A DNA stretch of 64,000 nucleotides from Nitrospira sp. SG-bin1 (GCA_002083365.1 LVWS01000045.1:62001-126000); one strand, 5' to 3'; positions 25,701-34,622 are shown, counted from the first letter of the stretch. Program-made: numbers and translations. Notes: generated from the letters alone by a model not told the origin.

Positions 25701-27048
25701 GGACGGCACCGGTCTGGTTAACGTAGACCGTTCGGCCTTCACTAAAGACGAAGACACCCGACGGTGAGAGCTCGACCAAAGTCCTGTACCATTCTTCACT
25801 CTCCCGTAGCGACTCTTCCATCCGTTTGCGATCGGTAATATCGGCGTGTGAGCCGAGGAGACGAATCCTGCGACCATCCGCTTCGGTCACAAACGAGGCC
25901 CTGGCTTCAATCCATCGGTACCCCTCGTTTTTGTGCTTAAGCCGAAATTCCTGTCGATAGTCTCCGTCTCGATTAGAAACGTACTCTTGTACGTATGCAA
26001 TCGCCGTATCGCGATCTTCCGGGTGCAGGAGCATCGTCCAGGCCTCGAACGAATCTGCAATCTCCGCTGGCCCGTAGCCCAGCTGATGTTTCCATTCTTC
26101 GGAAAAGACGACCGCATTCGTTTCCGTGTTCCATTCCCACAATCCGGTCCCCGACGCGCGGAGGGCCTGTCGAAGCCTTTCTTGCGAAGCCCGTAGCATC
26201 GCATCCGTGCGCTTCCGCTCGGTAATGTCGCGTGAATTCACGATGACATTGTATTGGCCATCCGGTTCTCGGATCGACCGGCCGATGCTCTCGAAATTTC
26301 GCCAGGAACCGTCCTTGTGACGAAACCGAAACTCGGCGAGTTGAGGCCGTCCTGGTTGCTGGAGAAGCAACTGAAATTTCTCCGTCACAACAGGAAGGTC
26401 CTCTGGATGAACAAATTCAAATGCACGACGCCCGCTGAGTTCATGCTGCGCGTATCCGAGCAATCGTTCGACGGAGGGACTTTCGAACCGGATGGTTCCG
26501 TCCGGATTCAGCACCGTGATGACATCGGAAGAATGCTCGATGAGCGCACGGAAATGAGCTTCGCGTTGCTGCAGAGCGAGTTCCGTTTGCTTGCGATCGG
26601 TAATGTCCAACGCCGTCCCGGACATACGAAGCGGCTGGCCGCTACTGTCGCGCACGACCTCGCCGCAGCAATGAAGCGTCCGTACTTCGCCATTGGGGCG
26701 GACGATTCGGCATTCCAGGTCGTACGTTGCGGCCCCTGCCAGTGCATCATCAATCGAAGCCAGGACCCGGTCATGATCGTCCGGGAGAACCGCCGACACG
26801 AAGCTGTCAAAGGTCATCGTCCGCGATCGCGGCTCGTAGCCGAAAATCCGATAGAGTTCATCCGACCATTCCACCTCGCCGCTGGGGATGTCCCAATCCC
26901 AACTTCCCAGGTGGGCAAGAGCTTGGGCGACCTGGAGGTGGCGGGTCCGTTCGTGCAGCACTCGGTCTCGTTCGGCAAGTTCACGTGCGAGATCGGTTAC
27001 CTGCCTCCGCAGTTCATCCAATTCAGGACGGTGACTTGTAGGACTCAT
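22774..27048 (-). CDS. Large soluble multi-PAS/GAF sensor histidine kinase (HisKA_3 type)
   Basis: 1424 residues with no membrane helix. Order: short coiled coil (10-40); PAS domains at about 40-152, 166-278, 292-408 and 420-532; GAF at 545-695; PAS at 710-824, 834-948, 956-1068 and 1078-1196; HisKA_3 with H1225 ('ERISQDLHDGILQSLYAVG'); HATPase to the end ('DDGIGFNTRS', 'GHGLVNMAARA'). Most PAS units end in 'DITERK'-type PAC motifs. Kinases of this type phosphorylate NarL-like regulators, and such a regulator follows with a 14-base overlap. Ligands cannot be told: no haem CxxCH or flavin LOV cysteine motif was noticed. AGGAGCC precedes the ATG. Confidence 0.92.
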   Translation of the reverse strand: MSPTSHRPELDELRRQVTDLARELAERDRVLHERTRHLQVAQALAHLGSWDWDIPSGEVEWSDELYRIFGYEPRSRTMTFDSFVSAVLPDDHDRVLASIDDALAGAATYDLECRIVRPNGEVRTLHCCGEVVRDSSGQPLRMSGTALDITDRKQTELALQQREAHFRALIEHSSDVITVLNPDGTIRFESPSVERLLGYAQHELSGRRAFEFVHPEDLPVVTEKFQLLLQQPGRPQLAEFRFRHKDGSWRNFESIGRSIREPDGQYNVIVNSRDITERKRTDAMLRASQERLRQALRASGTGLWEWNTETNAVVFSEEWKHQLGYGPAEIADSFEAWTMLLHPEDRDTAIAYVQEYVSNRDGDYRQEFRLKHKNEGYRWIEARASFVTEADGRRIRLLGSHADITDRKRMEESLRESEEWYRTLVELSPSGVFVFSEGRTVYVNQTGAVLLGAKDAQEILDRPTFEFIHPDYHQEVHENVKRLLSGGVSVHSAERIYLKMDETPIPVQVEAARITWNGKPAILGLFSDITERKQAEQTLWKSRQAIRALHDIASAQGQSFKERVEALLQLGCRFFDLPIGMETFVRGDELEVGQVKAPDMAFHPGMRVSLSKTYCSEALRRNGPVCFTHAGASPEWQRHPAYAALRLETYIGAGINGVDRTYGTLCFAGITPRKKPFTDSERDFIQLMARWLGGEMDRQAALDALRQSEERYRTLYDETPSMYFTVDGSGVIRSVNQYGAQYLGYRVEDLVGKSVAEIFFEEDRARVCAEMAAFFRHPEGVAQWELRKVRRDGAVLWVRELARVLQSRDGESLTLIVCEDITERKHSEVALRISEERFAKAFKASPHPVVISELDSGRVVDANDAAYRMFGYRKEDVEGRTTLQMGLWPSVEDRARFVEQLKRGGSVRNVEVTLRSRDGEIRQCLLSSELIELNGRQCSVTVGDDITEGRRMERALRLTQFSVDKAVEAILWLDPNARMFNVNDTACRMLEYSRKELTAMTIHDIDPNFPVERWVQHWEFLKQQGSLTFEAKFWSRTGTVLDTDVTVNYLLHEGKEYGCMILRDIGERKRAEAELRRSHTFLRQVIDTDPDLIFARDRDGRFTMANKAVADWYGTTVEDLIGKSDADFNANAEEVKFFRQSDLEVINSKRDRFVPEEKITDAEGKTRWLQTVKRPIFDDQGNVRMVLGAATDITERKRMEEMLLQRERDLSAALQERERISQDLHDGILQSLYAVGLGLEACKPLIRKQHDHVAEKFMATLDQAIGQLNQVMTEVRNFIAGLESQVMQGGDFTTALRTMVETMSVSSVAKCRVRIDDTAARRLSTEQALHIINIVREGLSNALRHSRAKHITVSLRELVRSDRLAVTDDGIGFNTRSVQGVGHGLVNMAARAQKVRGLFAVQSKPDKGTRISLDLPKDTHYAHN

Positions 27049-27303
27049 GATGAGGCTCCTTGCACCGGCGACGCCGACGGTACCTCACGAGCCAGCGCAA
27101 CTCATCGAAGCGACCACCTTGCGTCGCGAACGATACACGATTGCGACTTTCCTCAGGGAAAGCGCAAAAACCGTTCGACTAGCTCGCAGGTATCTAAGAA
27201 AAGACGCTCAAGAGGGGGCTAGTGTCCTATGAGAATAGGTGAAAGTCTAGATCCAAATGGCCCGGAGTCTTAGTTGGGAAATCAGCGGGAATCGTATCGA
27301 TGA

Positions 27304-27387
27304 TGGTGCCGAAGGCGGGACTTGAACCCGCACGGCTTTCGCCACACGCCCCTCAAACGTGCGTGTCTGCCATTCCACCACTTCGGC
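27304..27387 (-). tRNA. tRNA-Leu (anticodon GAG)
   Basis: The reverse strand folds as a class II tRNA: acceptor GCCGAAG pairs with CTTCGGC, the T-arm has GGTTCAAGTCC, and a variable arm is present. The anticodon loop TTGAGGG gives GAG. The terminal CCA is encoded (27304-27306). It stands between the kinase operon and the HAD phosphatase gene. The 255 bases upstream of the kinase (27049-27303) hold no other gene. Confidence 0.95.
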
Positions 27388-27459
27388 CACCGAATGATCC
27401 GATGCGTCCACGGGACGTCTGACTGAAAAGAAATGCATTATAGGAGGAGGGTAAAATTG

Positions 27460-27488
27460 TTGTCAATCAAGGGGACGTTCGGTAGAAT
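27460..27488 (+). promoter_or_regulatory. Sigma70-type promoter for the HAD phosphatase/queE region
   Basis: TTGTCA (27460-27465) and TAGAAT (27483-27488) with a 17-base spacer, about 30 bases before the ATG at 27519. Confidence 0.6.
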
Positions 27489-27518
27489 CGGCGTCTGGTT
27501 TCCTACGGTGCCATAGCC

Positions 27519-28202
27519 ATGATGATGCGGACAGACCCACGAGGCCTCTCGTCGTCTATTGCGGCGTTTTTTGACGTCGACAATACCATTTTGCCTGGTG
27601 AAGCGAGCGAAGTGAGGTTTTTCCGCTGGCTGTGGCGACGTGGTATCGTCGGGTGGCCTGAAGCTCGCGAGAGCGTGTCATGGCTTTTGCGACATTTCCC
27701 GACCTTGTCGCTCCATCCGCTCCGTGAGCGGAAGCTCTATTTGGCGGGGAAACCTTCCCAAGTGATCCAACCGTTGGGAGAGGAGTTTTGTCGCGAAGAA
27801 CTCTGCCCTCGCGTCTCTCCCGCCGCCATGCGGATGCTCGACGAGCATCGCCGGGCTGGCCATGCCATCATATTCGTCACAGGATCCATCGATTTCCTGA
27901 TCGCTCCGGTGGCCGATGCGCTTCGAGCTGACCGATGCTTTGCCAGTCGCTTGGAGCAACAGAACGGCCTCTACACAGGCTTCCTCGTGCCTCCCCTCCC
28001 TTATGGACAAGGGAAACGCCAGCTCATCGATCGGTTGACCCAGGAACTGACCCTGGATCTGTCCCAATGCTATGCGTACGGAGACAGTCCGGGTGATTTA
28101 GGCCTCCTTCGGGCCGTCGGCCACCCCACCGTCGTGAATCCGATTCGTGGCATGGCGTCCATCGCTCGACGTGAAAACTGGCCGATTGTCAAATGGCGAT
28201 GA
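27519..28202 (+). CDS. HAD-superfamily subfamily IB phosphatase (SerB-like)
   Basis: 227 residues. The HAD motifs are present in order: 'FFDVDNTIL' (nucleophile and acid/base aspartates), 'FVTGS', a lysine near 'YGQGKRQ' and 'YGDSPGDLGLL'. The subfamily acts on small phospho-esters such as phosphoserine or lysophosphatidic acid-type substrates; the exact substrate cannot be read from the sequence. Three consecutive ATG codons make the start uncertain by a few residues, and no strong ribosome binding site is visible. queE follows after 74 bases. Confidence 0.85.
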   Translation: MMMRTDPRGLSSSIAAFFDVDNTILPGEASEVRFFRWLWRRGIVGWPEARESVSWLLRHFPTLSLHPLRERKLYLAGKPSQVIQPLGEEFCREELCPRVSPAAMRMLDEHRRAGHAIIFVTGSIDFLIAPVADALRADRCFASRLEQQNGLYTGFLVPPLPYGQGKRQLIDRLTQELTLDLSQCYAYGDSPGDLGLLRAVGHPTVVNPIRGMASIARRENWPIVKWR

Positions 28203-28276
28203 GCTGCTGTGTGATCGGATCAATCGTATCGCGACGGCTCCTTCCACATATACGGACGTAAGCCTGCACACAGCTC

Positions 28277-28912
28277 ATGCGCGTCACCGAAATTTTCCAT
28301 AGCGTTCAAGGTGAGTCGACCTTCGCCGGCCTTCCTTGTGTATTTGTGCGTTTGACCGGTTGTCCCTTGCGATGCACCTGGTGTGACACGGACTATGCGT
28401 TCTTTGGCGGAACGGACCTGTCCATCGACGACATTCTCGACACGGTGCGATCCTACGGTTGTCGGTTGGTCGAGGTGACCGGAGGTGAACCGCTTGCTCA
28501 GCCGGATGCCGGCACATTGCTCCAGCGTCTGTGCCGAGAAGGATTCATGGTTCTACTTGAAACGAGCGGAGCGGTGGATACCACCGCCGTCGATCCGTCG
28601 GTCCGCATTATACTTGACGTGAAGTGCCCGGGAAGCGGCATGACGGAGCGGATGCACTGGCCCAATGTGGAACGTTTGCGGCCCCAGGACGAAGCCAAAT
28701 TCGTCATTCAAGACCGGCGTGATTACGAATGGGCTAAAGGGATTCTCGATCGCTTCAGATTGACCGATCGCTGCCCGGTCCTCTTTAGTCCGGTATTTGG
28801 GACGCTCGACTCACGACGCCTGGCCGAATGGATCCTGGCAGATCGACTGCCTATTCGCCTTCAATTACAACTCCACAAACATATCTGGGCACCTGATATG
28901 CGGGGAGTGTGA
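28277..28912 (+). CDS. queE: 7-carboxy-7-deazaguanine synthase
   Basis: 211 residues. A radical SAM enzyme with the 'CPLRCTWC' (CxxxCxxC) cluster motif at about residues 29-36. The N-terminal 'EIFHSVQGESTFAGLPCVFVRLTGC' is the QueE signature, and 'EVTGGEPLAQ' forms the SAM-binding edge. It converts 6-carboxytetrahydropterin to 7-carboxy-7-deazaguanine in queuosine biosynthesis. No other queuosine genes are in the window. Confidence 0.92.
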   Translation: MRVTEIFHSVQGESTFAGLPCVFVRLTGCPLRCTWCDTDYAFFGGTDLSIDDILDTVRSYGCRLVEVTGGEPLAQPDAGTLLQRLCREGFMVLLETSGAVDTTAVDPSVRIILDVKCPGSGMTERMHWPNVERLRPQDEAKFVIQDRRDYEWAKGILDRFRLTDRCPVLFSPVFGTLDSRRLAEWILADRLPIRLQLQLHKHIWAPDMRGV

Positions 28913-28989
28913 GGAGGGTACATCGATCGGATGTCGTAGTCCTGATGACCTGATAAGAACGGCTGGTCGACATATCAAAGGAGAACCGA

Positions 28990-30501
28990 ATGAAGAGTAT
29001 GCGAGTCGAAGCGAAACAAGGACGAGTCGACACCCAGGCCACTGATGCGCTGGCCTTCCTGTGTTGTGAAGGAGAAGGGGTACTCAATGAAGACGGGGCG
29101 ATGTTGGATCGAGCCCTCGATGGAGCACTCCATGAGCTCGTGCAATCAAAGGAGTTCGACGGGAAGACCGGTGAGGTGGTTGTGTTTCATACCCACGGGA
29201 AAATTCCGGCGAAACGGGTGATTCTTGTCGGCCTGGGGAAGAGACAGGAATTGGGGTTGGATCAGATCCGACAGGCGATGGGGCACGCCGTCAAACGAGT
29301 CCGCCAAGTCAAATCCGGAGCCTTTACAGTTGGGCTTCCGAGCGTCCTGCTTCCCGGTGCCTCGCTGATTGACATTGCCCAGACCATGATTGAAGGGGCC
29401 ATCCTAGGGAGTTATCAGTTCACCGCCTATCGCAGTGACGCTCCAACGGGTAAGGACGTAAAGATGATGACCATTCTGGCTTCGCAGAACGATCAACTGC
29501 GCCAGTTGTCCGAGGGGATTCGTCGTGGCCTCGCGACGGCTGAAGCGACGGTTTTCGTTCGGGACCTCTGTAATCATCCGTCCAACGTGATGACGCCGAC
29601 GAAAATCGCGCAGGAAGCACGAGCCATTGCGAAAGAAACGGGCGTGGCGCTGAAAATCCTCGAACAAAAAGATATGGAGAAACTCGGCATGGGCGCGCTG
29701 CTGGGCGTGGCTCGAGGCAGCCACGAACCGCCGAAATTCATCATTCTTGAATACCGCGGCGCCCGCAACAAGGACGAACGCCCCGTCGTCCTCGTCGGGA
29801 AGACCATCACGTTCGATACAGGCGGTATCTCCCTGAAGCCGGCCGAGAATATGGAACACATGAAAGCGGACATGACGGGAGGCGCCGAAGTCCTGGCCAC
29901 CATGCGGGCCGCGGCCCGACTCAAACTGCCGCTCAATCTGGTCAGCATCTTGCCGGCCACGGAAAACATGCCCGGCGGCAGGGCCATGAAACCGGGTGAC
30001 ATCGTCAAAACGCTGTCCGGCAAGACCGTCGAAGTTCAGAATACCGATGCCGAAGGCCGGCTGATCCTGTCCGACGGCCTGTCCTATGCCGCACGCTACA
30101 AGCCCGCGGCACTCATCGACATCGCCACACTGACCGGAGCTTGCGTCGTCGCACTCGGCCAGTTCGCGATCGGAATGTTCGGTACGGATACGAATTTAAA
30201 AGACGCGATTCGCCACGCCGGTCTTCGAGCCGGTGAGCGGGTATGGGAAATGCCCTTGTGGGAAGACTATTTTGAACAACTACGCAGCGATGTCGCCGAC
30301 ATGCGGAACATCGGCGGCCGCGGCGGCGGCATGATCACGGCGGCTCTCTTTTTGAGTAAATTTGTCGGCGACTACCCATGGGTGCACCTCGACATCGCCA
30401 GTACCGACTGGAGCGAGCGAGAGCGGGCGTATATCCCCAAGGGGCCAACCGGCATCGGAACCAGACTGTTGATCCAGTTCCTTATCAATCGCTCGCTGTA
30501 G
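28990..30501 (+). CDS. pepA: Leucyl aminopeptidase (M17 family)
   Basis: 503 residues, standard for M17. The two-metal active site is seen in 'VGKTITFDTGGISLKP' and 'MKADMTGGAEVL', and the family signature is 'NTDAEGRLILSD'. The final third includes 'GTDTNLKDAI' and 'YPWVHLDIASTDW'. It removes N-terminal residues from peptides in the cytoplasm; some relatives also bind DNA for Xer recombination. AAAGGAG ends seven bases before the ATG. nagZ follows after 22 bases, probably in one transcript. Confidence 0.95.
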   Translation: MKSMRVEAKQGRVDTQATDALAFLCCEGEGVLNEDGAMLDRALDGALHELVQSKEFDGKTGEVVVFHTHGKIPAKRVILVGLGKRQELGLDQIRQAMGHAVKRVRQVKSGAFTVGLPSVLLPGASLIDIAQTMIEGAILGSYQFTAYRSDAPTGKDVKMMTILASQNDQLRQLSEGIRRGLATAEATVFVRDLCNHPSNVMTPTKIAQEARAIAKETGVALKILEQKDMEKLGMGALLGVARGSHEPPKFIILEYRGARNKDERPVVLVGKTITFDTGGISLKPAENMEHMKADMTGGAEVLATMRAAARLKLPLNLVSILPATENMPGGRAMKPGDIVKTLSGKTVEVQNTDAEGRLILSDGLSYAARYKPAALIDIATLTGACVVALGQFAIGMFGTDTNLKDAIRHAGLRAGERVWEMPLWEDYFEQLRSDVADMRNIGGRGGGMITAALFLSKFVGDYPWVHLDIASTDWSERERAYIPKGPTGIGTRLLIQFLINRSL

Positions 30502-30523
30502 GTAAGAGAAAGACGGCTTGAGG

Positions 30524-31621
30524 ATGTCATCAGACCAGATCGGCCAACTCTTCATGATCGGATTCGATGGCACTGCCGTTTCGACGGAACTCGCTTCCTT
30601 CATCAAGGAATATAAGCCCGGGGGCGTCATCCTGTTCTCCAGAAATCTTGAATCGATCGCACAGATCGTGGAATTGACCAACGAGCTTCAACGCTGCAGT
30701 CCGCACTCCCCCCTGTTGATCTCCATCGATCAAGAAGGCGGACGGGTCTCTCGATTACCGAAAGAGTTTACAATCTTCCCACCGTGCGAAGTCTTGGGGC
30801 GATGTCATTCCTCCGAACTGGCCTATGCCGCTGCAGCCACCACCGCGAAAGAAATCAAGGCCGTCGGCATCAACATGAACATGTCTCCGGTGCTGGATGT
30901 GAACAGCAATCCCGCCAACCCGGTGATTGGTGATCGAGCATTCGGCACGACTCCTGACATCGTCTCTGAATTGGGATTGGCTACCGTGGGAGGTCTCCAG
31001 GACAATCGCGTCGTGGCTTGCGGGAAGCATTTTCCCGGCCATGGCGATACCAACTCGGATTCGCACAAGGAATTACCCATCGTCACAGCGGCGCGAGAGC
31101 GATTGGAACGCATAGAGTTTCCTCCCTTTCGGCGCGCGATTGCGGATGGTGTGGCGACGATGATGACGGCCCACGTTCTCTATCAGGCCTTGGACGAGAA
31201 ACGGCCGGCAACCCTGTCGCCGACGATCATTGGGAGATTTCTTCGCGAGGAGTTGCACTACGACGGTGTCGTGTTGACGGATGATCTGGAGATGCACGCC
31301 ATCATTGATCACTACGGAATCGGCGATGCGGCGATACAAGCCATCCAAGCCGGTTGCGACATGCCGTTGATCTGTAAAGATCGCAACAGAGCCACAGCAG
31401 CGCTGAACGCAGTTGAGAAGGCCGTTGCGAATGCAGACATCTCGGCCGGACGGTTGGCCCAATCCCTGGCCCGTATCCGCCGTTTGAAAGAACGGTTCCT
31501 TGTTCCTTATCGACCGGTGACGATTTCTGACGCCAGGCTTGTCGTCGGCTGCCGAAGCCACATGGCGCTCTTGCGCTCGTTAGACCAAGCACAAAAGCGT
31601 TCCGCAAAAGCCGATGTATGA
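30524..31621 (+). CDS. nagZ: Beta-N-acetylhexosaminidase (GH3 family)
   Basis: 365 residues from the ATG at 30524; a TTG two codons earlier is less likely. 'SIDQEGGRVSRL' and 'GKHFPGHGDTNSDSHKELP' (with the acid/base Asp-His pair) are NagZ signatures, and the nucleophile Asp is in 'VVLTDDLEMHAI'. It cleaves N-acetylglucosamine from anhydro-muropeptides in the cytoplasm during cell-wall recycling. A preceding AGG gives a modest ribosome binding site. Confidence 0.94.
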   Translation: MSSDQIGQLFMIGFDGTAVSTELASFIKEYKPGGVILFSRNLESIAQIVELTNELQRCSPHSPLLISIDQEGGRVSRLPKEFTIFPPCEVLGRCHSSELAYAAAATTAKEIKAVGINMNMSPVLDVNSNPANPVIGDRAFGTTPDIVSELGLATVGGLQDNRVVACGKHFPGHGDTNSDSHKELPIVTAARERLERIEFPPFRRAIADGVATMMTAHVLYQALDEKRPATLSPTIIGRFLREELHYDGVVLTDDLEMHAIIDHYGIGDAAIQAIQAGCDMPLICKDRNRATAALNAVEKAVANADISAGRLAQSLARIRRLKERFLVPYRPVTISDARLVVGCRSHMALLRSLDQAQKRSAKADV

Positions 31622-31794
31622 CTCTTGTTGTCGGCTTGGTTGAACAGGGAAACACCTTTGACCATTGTCTGCCGACGACGCCACGGTGGAAAACCCGTAT
31701 CGTTCCAAATGAGGCAGCGAAGACTTTCTCCCCACTGAATACCTTGCCCTCTTCTCATCTCTTGTGGCATCATGAGCGTTCCTTGGAGGGCCTT

Positions 31795-32259
31795 ATGGCC
31801 TCATTGCTCGAGTACGTTGGATCTGTCCATATTTTTCTTGGACCCTACCGGGGTAATCCGATCGCGTTGTATTTACGAAGGACAGAATCTGGTTGTCAGA
31901 TCGGACCGAAGGTTTATCCGTGGAACGAGGTTTTGGGGGTCGGCGAAACACCAAATAAGGCCGCTGCCGATTTCGAGGAAAAATGGAAGACCAAGGGCCT
32001 AACGTCAGACATGTATTCAGGGCCCTCCTGGGAAGGAGGCATTAAGCCGGAAAGACCGGCACCTCCCAAACCAGCTGCCCCAACTTCCAAGCCGGCCGTT
32101 TCGCCCAAGCCGGTCCCCTCTTCAGGAGATACTTCTTCGGCATCGCCCACCCCAGCCGCTCCTACGGCCAACACCGTTAGGACAGCCGCGGTCCCGGTCG
32201 GAGAGACGTCTCCTGCAGCACCAGCCTCCGCAGCCCAGCCTTCCGCGAAGTCAGACTAG
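31795..32259 (+). CDS. Hypothetical protein with Pro/Ala-rich tail
   Basis: 154 residues from the ATG at 31795, chosen because GGAGGG ends six bases before it; the frame is open back to 31618, where it would touch the nagZ stop. The first 80 residues look folded ('VHIFLGPYRGNPIALYLRR', 'VGETPNKAAADFEEKWK'). The last 70 are a disordered Pro/Ala/Ser tail. There is no signal peptide, and no family is recognised. It is convergent with the permease gene, 26 bases apart. Confidence 0.55.
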   Translation: MASLLEYVGSVHIFLGPYRGNPIALYLRRTESGCQIGPKVYPWNEVLGVGETPNKAAADFEEKWKTKGLTSDMYSGPSWEGGIKPERPAPPKPAAPTSKPAVSPKPVPSSGDTSSASPTPAAPTANTVRTAAVPVGETSPAAPASAAQPSAKSD

Positions 32260-32285
32260 CCACACTGTTTTGCGTCGATTCTGAT

Positions 32286-33734
32286 TCATTGTGACAACGA
32301 ACCACTGTCGACGCGCTGCGTTGCCAGTTTACTGTGGTTCATCCCATACACGGCGTAGACAAAAATACCAATGACGGTCCATACCCCAAAACGGACCCAC
32401 GTTGTCCAGGGTAAGCCGACCATGAGGTACAGACAGGCCGCGATACTTAAGAGCGGAACGAGGGGCATCAAGGGAAGGCGAAAGGGACGGGGATGATCCG
32501 GCTTCGTGTACCGGAGCACCATCACCCCAAAGCTGACCAACACAAAGGCAAAAAAGGTTCCTATGTTGGTCATATCGGCTGCTTCCCCTATCTGAAAAAA
32601 CGCTGCAAGAATTGCGACGGCGACTCCGGTGAGTATGGTCGCGCGATGTGGAGTGCCGAACGCGGGATGAACCTTGGACAAGCCGGGACTCAGGAGCCGA
32701 TCGCGTGACATGGCAAAGAACACTCGGATTTGTCCGAGCATCATGACGACCAACACGCTCGTAATACCCGCCACGGCCCCGATCGCTACGATGGCGGCTC
32801 CCCATTTGAACCCGACGAGACTCAGTGCTTCGGCCACGGGAGCATGAATGTCGATGTGATCCACGGGTACCAAGCCGGTGAGGACCGCGGCTACAGAGAT
32901 ATAGAGCACGGTGCACACGGCCAAAGACCCGAGAATTCCCATCGGCACATCTCGTTGAGGGTTCCGAGCCTCCTCTGCGGCCGTTGAGACGGCATCAAAC
33001 CCGATATAGGCAAAGAAGATGATGGCCGCCGCGGCCCTGACCCCCTCGAAGCCGTTCGGCATGAAGGGCGTCCAGTTGTCAGTGCTGATGGCGGGAGTCC
33101 CTACGCCTATGAAAAAGAGAATCACGGCAAGTTTCAGGAGTACGATCATACCGGCCGCGCGAGCGCTTTCTTTGATGCCTATCACGAGAAGGGCTGTAAC
33201 CAACAACACAATGATCGCGGCAGGAAAATTGGCGATGCTCCCTTCAGGCCCACCAGCCCAATGCGGCGGATTGGTGGCCCAATAAGGGAGTTCTAAACCA
33301 ACCAGCCTCAGCAATTTATTGAAATAGCCGGACCAGCCGATGGCGACTGCTACGCAGGCGACACCATATTCCAGGATTAGATTCCAGCCGGTGAGCCACG
33401 CAAGAAATTCGCCCAGCGTGGCGTAGGAAAACGTATAGGCCGAGCCCGCGACCGGAATCATGGCAGCAAACTCTGCATAGCAGAGCGCGGCTAATGCGCA
33501 CGTGATGCCGGAGAGAATGAAGGAGAGGACGATTCCTGGTCCGGCACCCGGTCGATGGGCGTCGCCTACGATGGCGGTGCCGACGAGAACGAAAATGCCC
33601 GTCCCGATAATCGCGCCAATTCCCAGTGCGGTCAGATCCCATGCCGTCAGTGTTTTTTTGAGGCGATGCTCAGGATGATCTGCGTCAGCTAGAATTTGAT
33701 CAATCGATTTCGTCCGCAGAAGTGGGCTGCTCAC
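32286..33734 (-). CDS. APC-superfamily amino-acid permease
   Basis: 482 residues with twelve predicted membrane helices. 'LGIGAIIGTGIFVLVG' in helix 1 is the APC substrate/ion-binding signature, and 'EFAAMIPVAGSAYTFSYATLGE' matches cationic amino acid transporter-type members. It probably imports amino acids by proton symport; the substrate is not resolvable. It lies downstream of the glutamine amidotransferase-like gene on the same strand. Confidence 0.9.
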   Translation of the reverse strand: MSSPLLRTKSIDQILADADHPEHRLKKTLTAWDLTALGIGAIIGTGIFVLVGTAIVGDAHRPGAGPGIVLSFILSGITCALAALCYAEFAAMIPVAGSAYTFSYATLGEFLAWLTGWNLILEYGVACVAVAIGWSGYFNKLLRLVGLELPYWATNPPHWAGGPEGSIANFPAAIIVLLVTALLVIGIKESARAAGMIVLLKLAVILFFIGVGTPAISTDNWTPFMPNGFEGVRAAAAIIFFAYIGFDAVSTAAEEARNPQRDVPMGILGSLAVCTVLYISVAAVLTGLVPVDHIDIHAPVAEALSLVGFKWGAAIVAIGAVAGITSVLVVMMLGQIRVFFAMSRDRLLSPGLSKVHPAFGTPHRATILTGVAVAILAAFFQIGEAADMTNIGTFFAFVLVSFGVMVLRYTKPDHPRPFRLPLMPLVPLLSIAACLYLMVGLPWTTWVRFGVWTVIGIFVYAVYGMNHSKLATQRVDSGSLSQ

Positions 33735-33789
33735 GATCCCTCTCGAGCGTAAAGTGCCAGAACTCTTTGTGACGTGATTGGTGCTCGCA

Positions 33790-33810
33790 GGTCCCTGACG
33801 GGACCGTCAG
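33790..33810 (-). promoter_or_regulatory. Overlapping alternative hairpins upstream of the permease
   Basis: Two inverted repeats share bases: GGTCCC/GGGACC (33790-33805) and CTGACGG/CCGTCAG (33795-33810). Only one can form at a time in RNA. They lie between the hydrolase stop and the permease start, 55 bases before the latter. No T-run follows, so terminator activity is doubtful. Confidence 0.3.
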
Positions 33811-33867
33811 TATGACTGGCGGCCAACCGGCAAAGTGAGTCGCGCTCATGTGAGTGATCTGGAGGCG

Positions 33868-34608
33868 TCATGCGCGAGCCCGGCTGGCCGCGCTCAACAA
33901 GGCCTCGAACAGCCGACGATGGGGAGCATATCGCTCAAATAAAAATTCGGGATGCCACTGAACAGCAAGGATAAATCGATGCGTAGGAGATTCGATCGCT
34001 TCTATAATGTCATCGGACGCAATGGCACTCGCGATGAGCGAGGGGGCAACCGTCTTGACCGATTGATGATGAGAACTATTCACCATGAGCTTTCCTTTTT
34101 CGACAATCTTCTTCAGGAGGCTTTGGGGTGCCACCGTCACCGCATGAGAAACATGGACCGCCCTGGTTTTTTGACGATGATCTATCGCATTCGGAACTTG
34201 TGCGGCAATGTCTTGAAAGAGGCTGCCTCCGCACGCGACATTGACCGTCTGCATACCTCCACAAATCCCCAGGAGCGGAAGGTCTCGTTTCGTGGCTTGG
34301 TGGACTAGATCCAATTCATAACTTGAGCGGCGCTCACTCACGAGGGGAAACTTGTAGCGCTGCCGCTCTCCGTAGAAACGTGGTGGGAGATCTGGTCCAC
34401 TCCCGGTGATGAGAAGTCCGTCGACCCCGTCAAGGAGCCTTCGTCGAGCAGCCGGATCACCGACCAGCGGGAGTATGAGAGGAATGCCGCCGAGTTCTTC
34501 AATGGCTCGAATATAGCGAGCCCGTAAAAAATACGTGGGCTCGCGCCCGCCCATATCTTTTCTGTCACCGGCATTGAAGTCTGGAGTGACGCCAATGACA
34601 GGTTTCAT
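33868..34608 (-). CDS. Class I glutamine amidotransferase-like hydrolase (peptidase C26, PuuD-like)
   Basis: 246 residues from the ATG at 34608; a TTG at 34614 is possible. 'PLLGICGGMQTVN' holds the nucleophile Cys; His and Glu are in 'AVQWHPEF'; 'VNSSHHQSV' is typical of the PuuD/C26 family. Relatives hydrolyse gamma-glutamyl amides, for example gamma-glutamyl-GABA in putrescine degradation. No other putrescine genes are nearby, so the substrate is open. The adjacent amino-acid permease may serve the same pathway. Confidence 0.85.
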   Translation of the reverse strand: MKPVIGVTPDFNAGDRKDMGGREPTYFLRARYIRAIEELGGIPLILPLVGDPAARRRLLDGVDGLLITGSGPDLPPRFYGERQRYKFPLVSERRSSYELDLVHQATKRDLPLLGICGGMQTVNVACGGSLFQDIAAQVPNAIDHRQKTRAVHVSHAVTVAPQSLLKKIVEKGKLMVNSSHHQSVKTVAPSLIASAIASDDIIEAIESPTHRFILAVQWHPEFLFERYAPHRRLFEALLSAASRARA

Positions 34609-34622
34609 ACTCAATGCGCGGG

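Noticed and set aside
27247..27438. Minus-strand frame of 63 residues near 27.3 kb
   Set aside because: Translation of tRNA-Leu(GAG).
31618..31794. Extended N-terminus of the Pro/Ala-rich hypothetical protein, overlapping nagZ
   Set aside because: A strong GGAGGG site directly precedes the ATG at 31795, and the extra 59 residues look non-coding.
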